Positions 31,296 through 40,458 are shown, counted from the first letter of the stretch. The stretch is 64,000 nucleotides of DNA from Mycolicibacterium mengxianglii (GCF_015710575.1 NZ_CP065373.1:3162001-3226000); one strand, 5' to 3'. A program made the numbers and translations. The notes: generated by a model not told the origin, from the letters alone.

Positions 31296-32633
31296 ATGAG
31301 AATCACGCAGTGGCCGATTCAAGGGCCCTCTTCACGGCGGACGCGGCCACGCGCCTACTCCGCCTTCCTGGCCCTGTTGGCGGCCCTCGCCCTGGTCCTT
31401 TCCGGATGCGCCGGCAGCGGCGGGCCCGAGCAGGCCGAAGCGACCGGGACCGGCGAAGTGCCCACCGACATCTCAGGCACCGTTCGTATCCTGATGGAGA
31501 ATGTTCCGGACACCGACATCGTGTCGTCGATGGTGGCCGACTTCAACGCCGACTACCCCGACGTCAAGGTCGACATCGAAACGCTGACCTTCGACCAGAT
31601 GCGCGACAAGCTGGTCTCGTCGTTCCAGTCGTCCACGCCCACCTACGACCTGATCGTCGTCGACAACCCGTGGATGGTCGACTTCGCCAACGCTGACTTC
31701 CTGCAGCCGCTGGACGCCCGCATCGACAGCACCCCGGACTACGACGCCGGCGACTTCTTCAAGCCCCTGACCGACATCACAGAAGTCGACGGGGTCCGCT
31801 ACGCGGTGCCGTTCTACAACTACGCGCTGGGCTACCTCTACAACGCCGACGACCTGGCCGCGGCCAACCAGCAGGTGCCCACCACGCTGGACGAGCTGGT
31901 GAGCACCAGCAAGGCGCTCAAGACGCCCGAGCACGCGGGTATCGCGATGCAGCCGCAGCGCGGCTACAAGATCTTCGAAGAGTGGGGCAACTGGTTGTTC
32001 GCCGCAGGCGGATCGATCTACGACGCCGACGGCAACGTCACCCTGAACACCCCGGAGGCCAAGCAGGCACTCGAGGCCTACATCGACACCTACCAGAATG
32101 CCGCACCGGCAAACAGCCTGAGCTGGGGCATGGACGAAGCCCAGCGTTCGTTGGCAGCCAACCAGTCGGCGTCGATGATCAACTACAACTGGCAGCTGCC
32201 TGCCCTCAACGAGCCCGGTTCGAGCCCGTCGGCAGGCAAGTTCAAGCTGGCCCCCATGCCGGGCGGCAAGCAGGTGCTGGGCTCCTGGAACTGGGCCATC
32301 CCGGCCAACTCGGGTGCCTCCGACGCCGCTTGGGCGTTCGCGTCCTGGATCACCGCCAAGCCCCAGGACGTCATCCGCACCCAAAAGGGTGGCGCCGCGA
32401 TCCGGCAGAGCACGCTGGCCGACCCGGCGGTGCTCGACGGCGGCTTCGGAGCCGACTACTACAAGACGGTCGAGGAGTTGCTCGCCGACTCCGCTCCCCT
32501 GACCCACGGACCCAGCGGTGAGGAGATGATCCAGGCCGTCGGAACCGAGCTCAGCGAGGCAGTCGCCGGGACCAAGAGCGTTGAAGACGCCTTGGCCGCC
32601 GCTCAGGCCGCTGCCGAAAAAATCCAGGGCTAG
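31296..32633 (+). CDS. Carbohydrate ABC transporter substrate-binding lipoprotein
   Basis: The ATG at 31296 follows AAAGGAA. The 445-residue protein has a lipoprotein signal with lipobox LVLSGC and acylated Cys38. The family 1 solute-binding fold follows; recognisable parts are DLIVVDNPWMVDFANADFLQ, YALGYLYNADDL and LGSWNWAIPANS. It captures a sugar or polyol outside the membrane and hands it to the two permeases encoded just downstream. The ligand is unknown. Confidence 0.92.
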   Translation: MRITQWPIQGPSSRRTRPRAYSAFLALLAALALVLSGCAGSGGPEQAEATGTGEVPTDISGTVRILMENVPDTDIVSSMVADFNADYPDVKVDIETLTFDQMRDKLVSSFQSSTPTYDLIVVDNPWMVDFANADFLQPLDARIDSTPDYDAGDFFKPLTDITEVDGVRYAVPFYNYALGYLYNADDLAAANQQVPTTLDELVSTSKALKTPEHAGIAMQPQRGYKIFEEWGNWLFAAGGSIYDADGNVTLNTPEAKQALEAYIDTYQNAAPANSLSWGMDEAQRSLAANQSASMINYNWQLPALNEPGSSPSAGKFKLAPMPGGKQVLGSWNWAIPANSGASDAAWAFASWITAKPQDVIRTQKGGAAIRQSTLADPAVLDGGFGADYYKTVEELLADSAPLTHGPSGEEMIQAVGTELSEAVAGTKSVEDALAAAQAAAEKIQG

Positions 32634-32687
32634 TTCGAGTAGCCCGTGCTGAAGCCGACCACCCCACGAAAGGAGCGATGACCCACC

Positions 32688-33551
32688 GTGAAACCGCGCG
32701 TGAAATTCCAACACGGCATGGTCGCCCCCCTTGTCGCACTCTTCGTCGGGGTGGTCGGTTTCCCCCTCGGCTACGCGGCTTACCTGAGCGTCACCGACTA
32801 CAAGCTCACCGACCGTGGGGCGCCCGAGTTGGTGGGCGCCGACAACTACGTCGCGGCATTCGGTGACGGCGCGTTCTGGGACGCCTTCGGCACCACGGCG
32901 CTCTACGTGCTGGTGGCCGTCGGCCTCGAACTGATCATCGGCCTGGCCATCGCGTTGGCACTGCAAAAGCAGCGCTGGGCAAAGGATCTGACCCGGTCCA
33001 TGCTGCTGGCGCCGATGTTCATCACACCGATCGCGGTGGGACTGACCTTCCGCTTTCTGCTCAACGACCAACTCGGCGCCATTCCGGCGATACTGCACGG
33101 AATGGGTCTGGACTATGACTTCTTCGGCCCCGGCAAGGCATTGTTCACCCTGGCGTTCATCGACGTCTGGCAGTGGACACCGTTCATGGTGCTGCTACTG
33201 CTGGCCGGCCTGGAATCCATTCCGAAGGAGCCGCTGGATGCCGCCCGACTCGACGGTGCCAGTGGTCTGTACGTGCTGCGACGGGTGACATTGCCACTAC
33301 TGGCACCGGTCCTGGTGGTCGCGATCCTGCTGCGCAGCCTCGACGCGATGAAGGTGTTCGAGTACGTGTTCGCCACCACCCGTGGCGGGCCCGGCACCGA
33401 AACCCAGACACTGCAGTACTTCATCTACCAGACCGGGATTCAGTTCTTCCGGCTCGGTTCGGCGTCCTCGATGGCGTTCATCGTGCTGGTCCTGGTGTTG
33501 GCCGTCATCGTGATCGCGTTCCGGCGGATGGAAAGGACGAAATCGCAATGA
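32688..33551 (+). CDS. ABC transporter permease, MalF/UgpA type
   Basis: This 287-residue inner-membrane protein has about six TM helices. The EAA loop that docks to the ATPase is visible as IPKEPLDAARLDGASGLYVL. It starts with GTG 32688 after AAAGGAGCG; the ATG at 32678, nearer to that site, is out of frame. Its stop overlaps the next permease start (ATGA). It forms the heterodimeric channel with the second permease. Confidence 0.92.
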   Translation: MKPRVKFQHGMVAPLVALFVGVVGFPLGYAAYLSVTDYKLTDRGAPELVGADNYVAAFGDGAFWDAFGTTALYVLVAVGLELIIGLAIALALQKQRWAKDLTRSMLLAPMFITPIAVGLTFRFLLNDQLGAIPAILHGMGLDYDFFGPGKALFTLAFIDVWQWTPFMVLLLLAGLESIPKEPLDAARLDGASGLYVLRRVTLPLLAPVLVVAILLRSLDAMKVFEYVFATTRGGPGTETQTLQYFIYQTGIQFFRLGSASSMAFIVLVLVLAVIVIAFRRMERTKSQ

Positions 33552-34363
33552 CCCGTTCGACTGTGGTCACGGTGTTGCGGGTGGCGCTGCTGTGGGCAGC
33601 GGGCATCACCGTGCTGTTCCCCATCGTCTGGACCGCCCTGGCCAGCGTGAAAACCTCTGAGCAGCTCAACGATCCGTTCCTGCTGGCGTTCACGCCGACC
33701 TTCGAGAGCTGGCACAGCGTCCTGAGCTCCGGGATCCTCGCAGCCGCGGGTCGCAGCGCCCTGGTCGCGCTCGTCACCGTCGGCATCAGCGTCGTGGTGG
33801 GCAGCATGGGCGCCTACGCCATCGCCCGCTACCGGGCCGGTGGCACCTTGACCCGGTTCGGCATGCTCGCCGCACAGGTCCTGCCGCCGGCGGTCCTGGT
33901 GTTCCCGTTCTTGACCATGGCCTATGCGCTGCGGCTCAACGACACGGTGATACCGGTGATCTTCGCCCACCTGAGTTTTGTTCTGCCCGTGGTGACCTGG
34001 TTTCTGATCGGCTTCTTCGAGGCCGTCCCCCGCTCGCTGGAGGAACAGGCGCAGGTCGACGGCTTCAGCCGGTTCACCGCATTCCGACTGGTGGTCCTGC
34101 CTCAGGTGTTCCCCGGCATCGGCGCCGCGGCGATCTTCGGTTTCACATTGTCGTGGAACGACTTGTTCTACGGACTCATCCTGGCTCCCGGCAAAGCGGC
34201 GATCCTGCCGGTGGCCATCGCCGGATTCAACACGTTCCGCGGGGTGCAGATCGGCTCGATGAGCGCCGCGATCCTCATCGCGGTGGTCCCCGTCGTCATC
34301 GCAAGTTTCTTCATTCAGCGCAAGTTGGTGCAGGGCATCAGCGGCGGCGCGGTCAAGTTCTAG
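33548..34363 (+). CDS. ABC transporter permease, MalG/UgpE type
   Basis: The start is ATG 33548, overlapping the previous stop. The 271 residues include about six TM helices, a central MGAYAIARY segment typical of MalG-type permeases and an EAA loop VPRSLEEQAQVDGFSRFTAF. The longer upstream open frame is antisense-like noise within the first permease gene. It ends 21 bases before the ATPase gene. Confidence 0.92.
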   Translation: MTRSTVVTVLRVALLWAAGITVLFPIVWTALASVKTSEQLNDPFLLAFTPTFESWHSVLSSGILAAAGRSALVALVTVGISVVVGSMGAYAIARYRAGGTLTRFGMLAAQVLPPAVLVFPFLTMAYALRLNDTVIPVIFAHLSFVLPVVTWFLIGFFEAVPRSLEEQAQVDGFSRFTAFRLVVLPQVFPGIGAAAIFGFTLSWNDLFYGLILAPGKAAILPVAIAGFNTFRGVQIGSMSAAILIAVVPVVIASFFIQRKLVQGISGGAVKF

Positions 34364-34384
34364 AAGGTTGGTGATTAGCGCTAC

Positions 34385-35458
34385 ATGGCTACCGTCCGTT
34401 TCTCCGGCGTCAACAAGTCCTACGGAACCACTTCCGTGGTCAGCGACCTCAATCTGGAACTTCCCGACGGGTCCTTCACGGTGCTCGTCGGTCCGTCCGG
34501 ATGCGGCAAATCCACCTCGCTGAGGATGCTGGCGGGGCTGGAGACCGTCACGTCCGGCACCATCAGCATCGGTGACCGCAACGTCACGGCTCTACAACCG
34601 CGGGACCGTGACATCGCCATGGTGTTCCAGAACTATGCGCTGTATCCACATCTGTCGGTGCGGGAAAACATCGCGTTCCCCCTTCGGGCGACGAAAACAC
34701 CACGGCGCGAAGCGCTCACCCGCGCGGAGACCATCGGTGAGTCACTGGGGCTGGGCAAGCTGATGGACCGCAAGCCCAAAGACCTCAGCGGCGGGCAGCA
34801 GCAGCGGGTGGCGATCGGGCGGGCGATCATCCGCGAGCCGTCGGTGTTCCTGTTCGACGAACCTCTGAGCAATCTCGACGCCAAGCTGCGGGTCGAGACC
34901 AGAACCGAACTGCTGCAGATCCAGCGACGCCTGGGCATCACCTCGGTCTATGTCACCCACGACCAGGAGGAGGCGATGACGCTGTCGGACCGCATGGTCG
35001 TCATGCGCGACGGGCAGATCGCCCAGCTGGGCACACCCCAGGAGGTGTACGCCCGCCCGGCTGATACCTTCGTCGCGACGTTCGTCGGCAGCCCGAAGAT
35101 GAACTTGGTCGAGGGTGAACTGATCGACGGAACTGTCACGCTGCCAAGCGGTTTCAGCCTGTCGATCGGAGCGGCGACGGCTCGTGGCCCGGTGACCCTG
35201 GGCGTGCGCCCCGATGATCTGGTGCCCACCGTGTCCACCCTCGACGACGCCGCACGCGTCACCTTGATCGAGAACCTCGGGCCTCGGGCGATCGTCACCA
35301 TCGATGCCCGCGGCACCGAGCTCACCAGCGTCGTGGAGACCGCGCGACTGTCCGGTATCAGCGAGGGCGCCCGCGTCGACCTCGCGGCACGGCCAGGCTC
35401 CGCGCATCTCTTCGACACCCAATCAGGCCAACGTCTCGTTGGCTCCGACAACGAATAG
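34385..35458 (+). CDS. Sugar ABC transporter ATPase, UgpC/MsmK type
   Basis: This 357-residue protein carries Walker A GPSGCGKST (about 35-43), Q-loop VFQNYALYPHL, signature LSGGQQQR, Walker B VFLFDEPLSNLDAK and the His switch YVTHDQEEA. The C-terminal TOBE/regulatory domain (about 235-350) is typical of the CUT1 carbohydrate subfamily. It powers the two upstream permeases. The importer is therefore complete, with its own dedicated ATPase. Confidence 0.94.
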   Translation: MATVRFSGVNKSYGTTSVVSDLNLELPDGSFTVLVGPSGCGKSTSLRMLAGLETVTSGTISIGDRNVTALQPRDRDIAMVFQNYALYPHLSVRENIAFPLRATKTPRREALTRAETIGESLGLGKLMDRKPKDLSGGQQQRVAIGRAIIREPSVFLFDEPLSNLDAKLRVETRTELLQIQRRLGITSVYVTHDQEEAMTLSDRMVVMRDGQIAQLGTPQEVYARPADTFVATFVGSPKMNLVEGELIDGTVTLPSGFSLSIGAATARGPVTLGVRPDDLVPTVSTLDDAARVTLIENLGPRAIVTIDARGTELTSVVETARLSGISEGARVDLAARPGSAHLFDTQSGQRLVGSDNE

Positions 35459-35472
35459 GAACCCCTCCACAG

Positions 35473-36237
35473 ATGACCAAAACTGTTGTGGTGACCGGCG
35501 CAGGCTCCGGCATCGGACGTGCCATCGCGACCAGGCTGGCCCAGCGGGACTGGCGCGTCGTCGTCACCGATGTCAACGCCGAGGCTGCCGACGACGTGGC
35601 GCGGTCGCTGCCCGGTGCGGGCCATGAGGCGGCGCAGCTGGACGTCACCTCGGCCGACAGTGCCGCCGCCGTCGCCGCCGATGTCGCCGGCCGCCTCGGG
35701 CTCGACGCCTGGGTCAGCAATGCCGGTATCTCGTTCATGCACCGGTTCCTCGATGCCCCCGTGGAGCGTTTCGAGCAGACCATGGACGTCAACCTCAAGG
35801 GCGTTTTCCTCTGCGGTCAGGCCGCGGCGCGTGAGATGGTCAAGGCAGGCACCGCCGGCGCGATCGTCAACACCGCGTCCATGGCCGGCAAGCAGGGCCG
35901 GGTGCCCTTCCTCGCCGACTACGTGGCCTCGAAGTTCGGCGTTGTCGGCCTGACTCAGGCGATGGCCTACGAGCTCGGCGAACACGGCATCACCGTCAAC
36001 TGCGTGTGCCCCGGCTACGTCGAGACCCCCATGCAGTCAAGGGAATTGGAGTGGGAAGCCGAACTCCGCGGCACCACCCCCGACGGTGTGCGTTCGATGA
36101 TGCTCAACGACACGCCGCTGGGCCGTCTCGAGCAGCCCGAGGACGTCGCACGCGCAGTGGGGTTCCTGCTCTCCGAGGACGCCCGCTTCATCACCGGTGA
36201 GGCGCTGGCCGTCAACGGCGGCGCCTACATGGACTGA
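35473..36237 (+). CDS. Short-chain dehydrogenase/reductase
   Basis: This 254-residue classical SDR has cofactor loop VTGAGSGIGRAIA, the NAG motif in SNAGISFMHRF, catalytic Ser in NTASMAGKQG, the Tyr-Lys pair in DYVASKFGVVG and C-terminal GEALAVNGGAYMD. Its Asp after the second strand (VTDVNAE) favours NAD. It probably oxidises the imported polyol or sugar before the FGGY kinase step. It lies 14 bases after the ATPase gene and 41 before the BtpA gene. Confidence 0.92.
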   Translation: MTKTVVVTGAGSGIGRAIATRLAQRDWRVVVTDVNAEAADDVARSLPGAGHEAAQLDVTSADSAAAVAADVAGRLGLDAWVSNAGISFMHRFLDAPVERFEQTMDVNLKGVFLCGQAAAREMVKAGTAGAIVNTASMAGKQGRVPFLADYVASKFGVVGLTQAMAYELGEHGITVNCVCPGYVETPMQSRELEWEAELRGTTPDGVRSMMLNDTPLGRLEQPEDVARAVGFLLSEDARFITGEALAVNGGAYMD

Positions 36238-36278
36238 ATTCCCCCGCTTCACCCCATCACCACAGAGAGAGGCACATA

Positions 36279-37097
36279 GTGACCACCACCTGGCTCGACG
36301 AGGTTTTCAAGGTACGGAAACCCGTCATCGCCATGCTCCACCTCAGCGCGCTGCCCGGCGATCCCGGCTACGACAGCAAGAGCGGCATCACCGCTGTTGT
36401 GAACCGTGCGCGTACCGAACTCGAAGCGCTGCAGAGCGGCGGCGTCGACGGCGTGATGATCAGCAACGAGTTCAGCCTGCCGTACCTGACCAAGACCGAG
36501 CCGATCACCGCCATCACCATGGCCCGGATCATCGGCGAACTGCTGCCGGACTTCTCGGTGCCCTACGGCGTGAACGTGCTGTGGGACGGCCGGGCCTCGA
36601 TCGACCTGGCGGTTGCCACCGGTGCGAAATTTGTCCGCGAGATCTTCACCGGTGTGTACGCGAGCGACTTCGGCTTGTGGGACACCAATGTCGGCGAGGT
36701 CGCCCGGCACCGGACCCGCGTCGGCGGCTCTGATGTGAAGTTGCTGTTCAACATCGTGCCGGAGTCGGCGAAGTATCTGGTGGACCGTGATCTGGCCTCG
36801 ATCACCCGCACCACCGTCTTCGCCACCCTGCCGGACGCGATCTGCGTCTCCGGTGCCACCGCCGGTTCGCCGACTGACCTCGACGCGCTCCAGGTCGTCA
36901 AGTCCGCCGCCGGCGACGTGCCGGTGTTCGTCAACACCGGAGTACGGGCGGAGAACGTCGCCACCCAGCTCGGCATCGCCGACGGCGCGGTTGTGGGCAC
37001 CTACTTCAAGGAAGGCGGCGTGTTCGAGAACGCCGTCCAGCAGTCCCGGGTCGAAGAGCTCATGGGCGCTGCCAAGCAGTTCCGCGCGACCCTGTAG
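36279..37097 (+). CDS. BtpA/SgcQ family TIM-barrel protein
   Basis: The GTG at 36279 follows AGAGAGAGG. The 272 residues match the BtpA/SgcQ family along their length: KPVIAMLHLSALPGDPGYDS at the N-terminus, GVDGVMISNEF, PYGVNVLWDG, FVREIFTGVYASDFGLWDTN and the phosphate-site-like VFVNTGVRAENVATQLGIAD. BtpA was named for a role in photosystem I accumulation in cyanobacteria; SgcQ lies in an E. coli sugar cluster. No reaction is proven to my knowledge. As the last gene of a sugar operon lacking an aldolase, it is the natural candidate for the terminal step, which is my inference. Confidence 0.85.
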   Translation: MTTTWLDEVFKVRKPVIAMLHLSALPGDPGYDSKSGITAVVNRARTELEALQSGGVDGVMISNEFSLPYLTKTEPITAITMARIIGELLPDFSVPYGVNVLWDGRASIDLAVATGAKFVREIFTGVYASDFGLWDTNVGEVARHRTRVGGSDVKLLFNIVPESAKYLVDRDLASITRTTVFATLPDAICVSGATAGSPTDLDALQVVKSAAGDVPVFVNTGVRAENVATQLGIADGAVVGTYFKEGGVFENAVQQSRVEELMGAAKQFRATL

Positions 37098-37117
37098 TTC
37101 AACTGCCGCACACCGGT

Positions 37118-37150
37118 AGCCGGCGGGGCCTTCGGGCCCGCCGGCTTTCG
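37118..37150 (+). terminator. Terminator hairpin after the catabolic operon
   Basis: AGCCGGCGGG and CCCGCCGGCT pair as a perfect 10-bp stem around a short GC-rich loop (with internal CC/GG pairing and TTC tip), followed by a short TTTC. It lies 21 bases after the btpA-like stop and before the convergent DUF222/HNH gene. The T-tract is short, as is common in mycobacteria. Confidence 0.75.
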
Positions 37151-37161
37151 GCGTCTAACCA

Positions 37162-38538
37162 CTACGGATCGTCCGGGGCGAGGATGCGGTCCGGGTGGTG
37201 GTAGGTGTTGATGCGGGTTTGTCCGCACTCCAGCTCCGGCGGCGGGATCCACTCGGTGACACCATCATCGGCCCGGTTGCGGGTGGTCCACCCCGTGGTC
37301 TCCACCATCCGATTGTCCGGACCGCACGCCAACGTCAGATCCTCGATGTCGGTCAGGCCGCCGTCTTTCCAGTCTCTGTTGGCATGGTGCACCTGGCACC
37401 GATAACCCGGCGCGGTGCACCCCGGCGCGGTACAACCACGATGCTTGGCCAACAACACGATCCGCTGCCCCGCAGAGGCCGTCCGCCGCGCCCGGCCCAA
37501 ATGCAGCGGAACACCTTTGCCGTCGAAAATCACCAGATAGTGGTAGGCGTGCGACGCCAACCGCAGCACGTCACTCATCGGCAGCAGCGTGCCGCCGGCA
37601 GTCAGCCCCTGCCCGGCGCCGGTCTCGAGTTCCTTCAACGTGGTGGTGACGATGATGGTCGCCGGCAACCCGTTCAACTGGCCCAGCTCCCCCGACGCCA
37701 GCAGCGCCCGCGCGGCCGCCACCAGCGCATCGTGGTGGCGTTGCCCCTGACTGCGAGTGTCGGCCTCGGCCCTGACCGCATCCGGCTCGCCGTCGACCTG
37801 GGGGAACTCATCGGCAGGATTGCACATCCCCGGCGCGGCCAGCTTCGCGTTGAGCGCCTCCATGGCCGCCGCGGCCTCGGGAGTGAGCAGACCCTTGACC
37901 GGAACCATCCCGTCGGCGCGTTGCTTGCCATAGTGCAGATAACGTTGCGCCGCCCGGTCGACGTCGGTGAATTCGCCGTCCTGGTTGAGCAGATACCGCA
38001 ACCGGTCAGCGACCTGCTTGAACCCGTCAGGATCCAGCCCGAAGGCATGACGGCCCAGATCCACCTCAGCAGCGTCACGGGCCTGGTAATCGACACACGA
38101 CGGCAGCTTCTTGAAAAACCGGCGGATGTGGGCGATGTGGTCACGCCCGATCAGACCTTGGGCCTGGCCCCGGGCCACCGTCGGCAGCTTCGGCGCCAAC
38201 GGCTCCCCGGTGAGCCCAATCCGCGGACCCAGCAGTTCGGCGTCTTTGAGGCGGCGGGCAGCGTCCTCACCGCTGATCCGCAACCGCGCCATCAGCACTT
38301 TCTTGAAGCTGGTGGCACCCAACGACTTCGGGGTGGTTTCACTGCGCAACCGTTGATACACCTTGTGGTCGAGCACCGGCTGCGCCCGCGACACCGCCTC
38401 GCGGCGCTGCTGCACCTCCAACAGCTCACCCGGGCTGAACCCGTCGATCGACAGCCGGTTCATCTGCGCGGTCAACACTTCCACCTGAGCCAGGGCAGCC
38501 AGCATCGCCTCCTTGTCGGCGACCCCTGATGCACCCAT
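37162..38538 (-). CDS. DUF222/HNH endonuclease, 13E12 repeat family
   Basis: The ATG at 38538 (MGASGVADKEAML) gives 458 residues. DUF222 occupies about 30-330. The HNH domain at about 385-430 has APGYRCQVHHANRDWKDGG and LTLACGPDNRMVE, with CTAPGC cysteines before it. These genes occur in many copies in actinobacterial genomes and behave like repeated mobile-like elements; a homing-type nuclease role is presumed but unproven. The gene is intact here, in contrast to the broken relative at 59573-60944. Confidence 0.9.
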   Translation of the reverse strand: MGASGVADKEAMLAALAQVEVLTAQMNRLSIDGFSPGELLEVQQRREAVSRAQPVLDHKVYQRLRSETTPKSLGATSFKKVLMARLRISGEDAARRLKDAELLGPRIGLTGEPLAPKLPTVARGQAQGLIGRDHIAHIRRFFKKLPSCVDYQARDAAEVDLGRHAFGLDPDGFKQVADRLRYLLNQDGEFTDVDRAAQRYLHYGKQRADGMVPVKGLLTPEAAAAMEALNAKLAAPGMCNPADEFPQVDGEPDAVRAEADTRSQGQRHHDALVAAARALLASGELGQLNGLPATIIVTTTLKELETGAGQGLTAGGTLLPMSDVLRLASHAYHYLVIFDGKGVPLHLGRARRTASAGQRIVLLAKHRGCTAPGCTAPGYRCQVHHANRDWKDGGLTDIEDLTLACGPDNRMVETTGWTTRNRADDGVTEWIPPPELECGQTRINTYHHPDRILAPDDP

Positions 38539-38662
38539 GACCCGAACACTAGTGCGACCCACCGACAGAAAAGCCACCCCTGTGACCACAGATACCACAG
38601 TGGCACAACGGTTTTAGCGCCGCGCCGAGATCGACGAAATGGCGTGATCGTCTCGCACTTTC

Positions 38663-38686
38663 ACGCCCAAACGTGAGTTTGGGCGT
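38663..38686 (-). terminator. 10-bp perfect hairpin at the end of the HxlR gene
   Basis: ACGCCCAAAC and GTTTGGGCGT pair with a GTGA loop. The right arm reaches the last base of the HxlR stop codon, so the hairpin forms right after translation ends on the minus strand. The following sequence (TGAAAG) is not T-rich, so this may be an intrinsic-like terminator without a U tract or an RNA-stabilising stem. Confidence 0.6.
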
Positions 38687-39174
38687 CAAGCAGGCTCCGG
38701 GAGGGCCTTGGCGACCAGTCGCATGCCGAGCTCGTCGAGCGGGACGGGATGTCCTTCTTCGCAGACGATTTCGACGTGTGCATCGGCGCCGCACTCCAGG
38801 TGCGTGAGCTTGAGCCGGCCACTGTTGGGCAGATGGTTGCGGCCCCACTCGAACATCGCCCAGACCACCGGCATGAAATCGACGCCGGCCTGGGTGAGCA
38901 CGTACTCGTCGCGCGCCCGCTGTCCGGGCTCCCGGTAGGGCCGCTTGGCCAGCAGACCGGCCTCCACCAGTTCGCTCAGGCGCGCGGAGGTAGCCGCCTT
39001 CGTGATACCGACACGCTTGGCGAAGTCGTCGAACCGGGTGGTGCCGTAGTACGCCTCCCGCATGATCAGCATCGCCGACTTCTGGCCGGCGACGGCCATG
39101 GTCTTCTCGATCGGACACTCCCCCACTGGCGACCAGGCATCTCGGTCGAGCAATGGGCCCTGCAGCACCGGCAT
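38686..39174 (-). CDS. HxlR/ArsR-like winged-helix transcriptional regulator
   Basis: This 162-residue regulator has an HxlR winged-helix domain (about 15-105): CPIEKTMAVAGQKSAMLIMR, then FDDFAKRVGITKAATSARLS as the recognition helix region and PYREPGQRARDEYVLTQAG as the wing. The C-terminal part is extended and has two cysteines (LECGADAHVEIVCEEGHPV), resembling a small zinc- or redox-sensitive site. It is divergent from the thiolase gene, with a near-perfect inverted repeat in the 95-base gap. Confidence 0.88.
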   Translation of the reverse strand: MPVLQGPLLDRDAWSPVGECPIEKTMAVAGQKSAMLIMREAYYGTTRFDDFAKRVGITKAATSARLSELVEAGLLAKRPYREPGQRARDEYVLTQAGVDFMPVVWAMFEWGRNHLPNSGRLKLTHLECGADAHVEIVCEEGHPVPLDELGMRLVAKALPEPA

Positions 39175-39206
39175 CGGAATCCTTTCCGGATCTGAGTTGT
39201 TCTAGG

Positions 39207-39233
39207 TATACCCAGGTGCTATATCTGGATATA
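39207..39233. promoter_or_regulatory. Candidate HxlR operator between hxlR-type gene and thiolase
   Basis: TATACCCAG (39207-39215) and CTGGATATA (39225-39233) form an inverted repeat with one mismatch and a nine-base AT-rich spacer (GTGCTATAT). The arms are one to two helical turns apart, as for a dimeric winged-helix repressor. The site lies centrally in the divergent promoter region. Confidence 0.6.
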
Positions 39234-39269
39234 TACGACGATACTCAGCGCTGAGTGCCAGGAGGAGAA

Positions 39270-40454
39270 ATGACCGGATTTTCAGACCGGGATGCCGTCA
39301 TCGTGGGTGCGGTCCGCACCCCCGTCGGCAAGGGCAAAGCCAACGGTGCACTGCACGACATACTGCCCGCCGACCTGCTGGCGCACAGCCTGCGTGAGGT
39401 GGTCACCCGCACCGGCGTCGACCCCGCGAGCATCGAGGACGTCATCGCCGGAGCCGTGACCCAGGTGGGTGATCAGGCCGTCAACATCGCCCGCAACGCA
39501 CTGCTCGGCGCGGGATTCCCGGAAAGCGTGCCGGGCACCACCGTCGACCGCCAGTGCGGCAGCAGCCAGCAGGCGATCAGCTTCGCCGCCCAGGGTGTGC
39601 TGGCCGGCGCCTACGACATCGTGATCGCTGCCGGTGTCGAATCGATGAGCCGAGTACCCATGGGCAGTTCCGTGACCCCTGGCAGCAACCCGTTCGGTGC
39701 GGACATGACCGCCCGCTACCCCGAAGGCCTTGTGCCGCAGGGCATCAGCGCAGAACTGATTGCGGCCAAATGGGGCCTTTCGCGAACCGAGCTCGACGAG
39801 TTCTCAGCGTCCAGCCATGAAAAGGCCGCACGTGCCACCAAGGACGGGTTGTTCGACAACGAGCTGGCACCGATCGCGGGGCTGAGCACCGACGAGATCA
39901 TCCGTCCGGGCACGACGGTCCAGACGTTGGCCGGGCTCAAACCGGCCTTCTACAACGAGGCCGTCGGCGCCCGCTTCCCGCAGATCGGCTGGCAGATCAC
40001 GCCGGGCAACTCCTCACCGCTCTCCGATGGCAGCGCCGCGGTGATGATCACCAGCGGTGCGGCCGCCCGCCGACTGGGACTGACGCCGCTGGCCCGGATC
40101 CACACCACCACCGTGGTGGGCTCCGACCCGTTGTACATGCTGACCGGCGTCATTCCGGCCACCGAGAAGGTGCTGCACAAGGCCGGGTTGGCCATCACCG
40201 ACATCGACCTGTTCGAAGTCAACGAGGCGTTCGCCCCGGTGGTGCTGTCGTGGGCCCGCGACACCGGCGCCGACCTGGCGAAGACCAACGTCAACGGCGG
40301 TGCCATCGCGATCGGTCACCCGCTGGGCGCCAGCGGTGCCCGCATCATGACCACGCTGGTCAACGCCCTGCACCAGCGGGGCGGTCGCTACGGCCTGCAG
40401 GCGATGTGTGAGGGCGGCGGCATGGCCAACGCCACCATCATCGAGCGGCTGTAA
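39270..40454 (+). CDS. Acetyl-CoA acetyltransferase/3-ketoacyl-CoA thiolase
   Basis: The ATG at 39270 follows AGGAGGAGAA. The 394-residue thiolase has nucleophile Cys in VDRQCGSSQQAISFA, the NEAFAPV motif, His in GGAIAIGHPLGASGAR and the second Cys in QAMCEGGGMANATI. It cleaves or forms 3-ketoacyl-CoA in beta-oxidation. It is monocistronic, with a terminator hairpin right after it, and is likely controlled by the divergent HxlR protein. Confidence 0.94.
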   Translation: MTGFSDRDAVIVGAVRTPVGKGKANGALHDILPADLLAHSLREVVTRTGVDPASIEDVIAGAVTQVGDQAVNIARNALLGAGFPESVPGTTVDRQCGSSQQAISFAAQGVLAGAYDIVIAAGVESMSRVPMGSSVTPGSNPFGADMTARYPEGLVPQGISAELIAAKWGLSRTELDEFSASSHEKAARATKDGLFDNELAPIAGLSTDEIIRPGTTVQTLAGLKPAFYNEAVGARFPQIGWQITPGNSSPLSDGSAAVMITSGAAARRLGLTPLARIHTTTVVGSDPLYMLTGVIPATEKVLHKAGLAITDIDLFEVNEAFAPVVLSWARDTGADLAKTNVNGGAIAIGHPLGASGARIMTTLVNALHQRGGRYGLQAMCEGGGMANATIIERL

Positions 40455-40458
40455 GCGA

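Noticed and set aside
31473..33098. A 541-codon minus-strand frame across the sugar-binding protein and permease
   Set aside because: Antisense to two clear genes, with low-complexity Gly/Arg/Val composition.
36279..37097. Calling the BtpA protein a photosystem factor
   Set aside because: The name comes from cyanobacteria; the gene context here is sugar catabolism, so only the family is reported.
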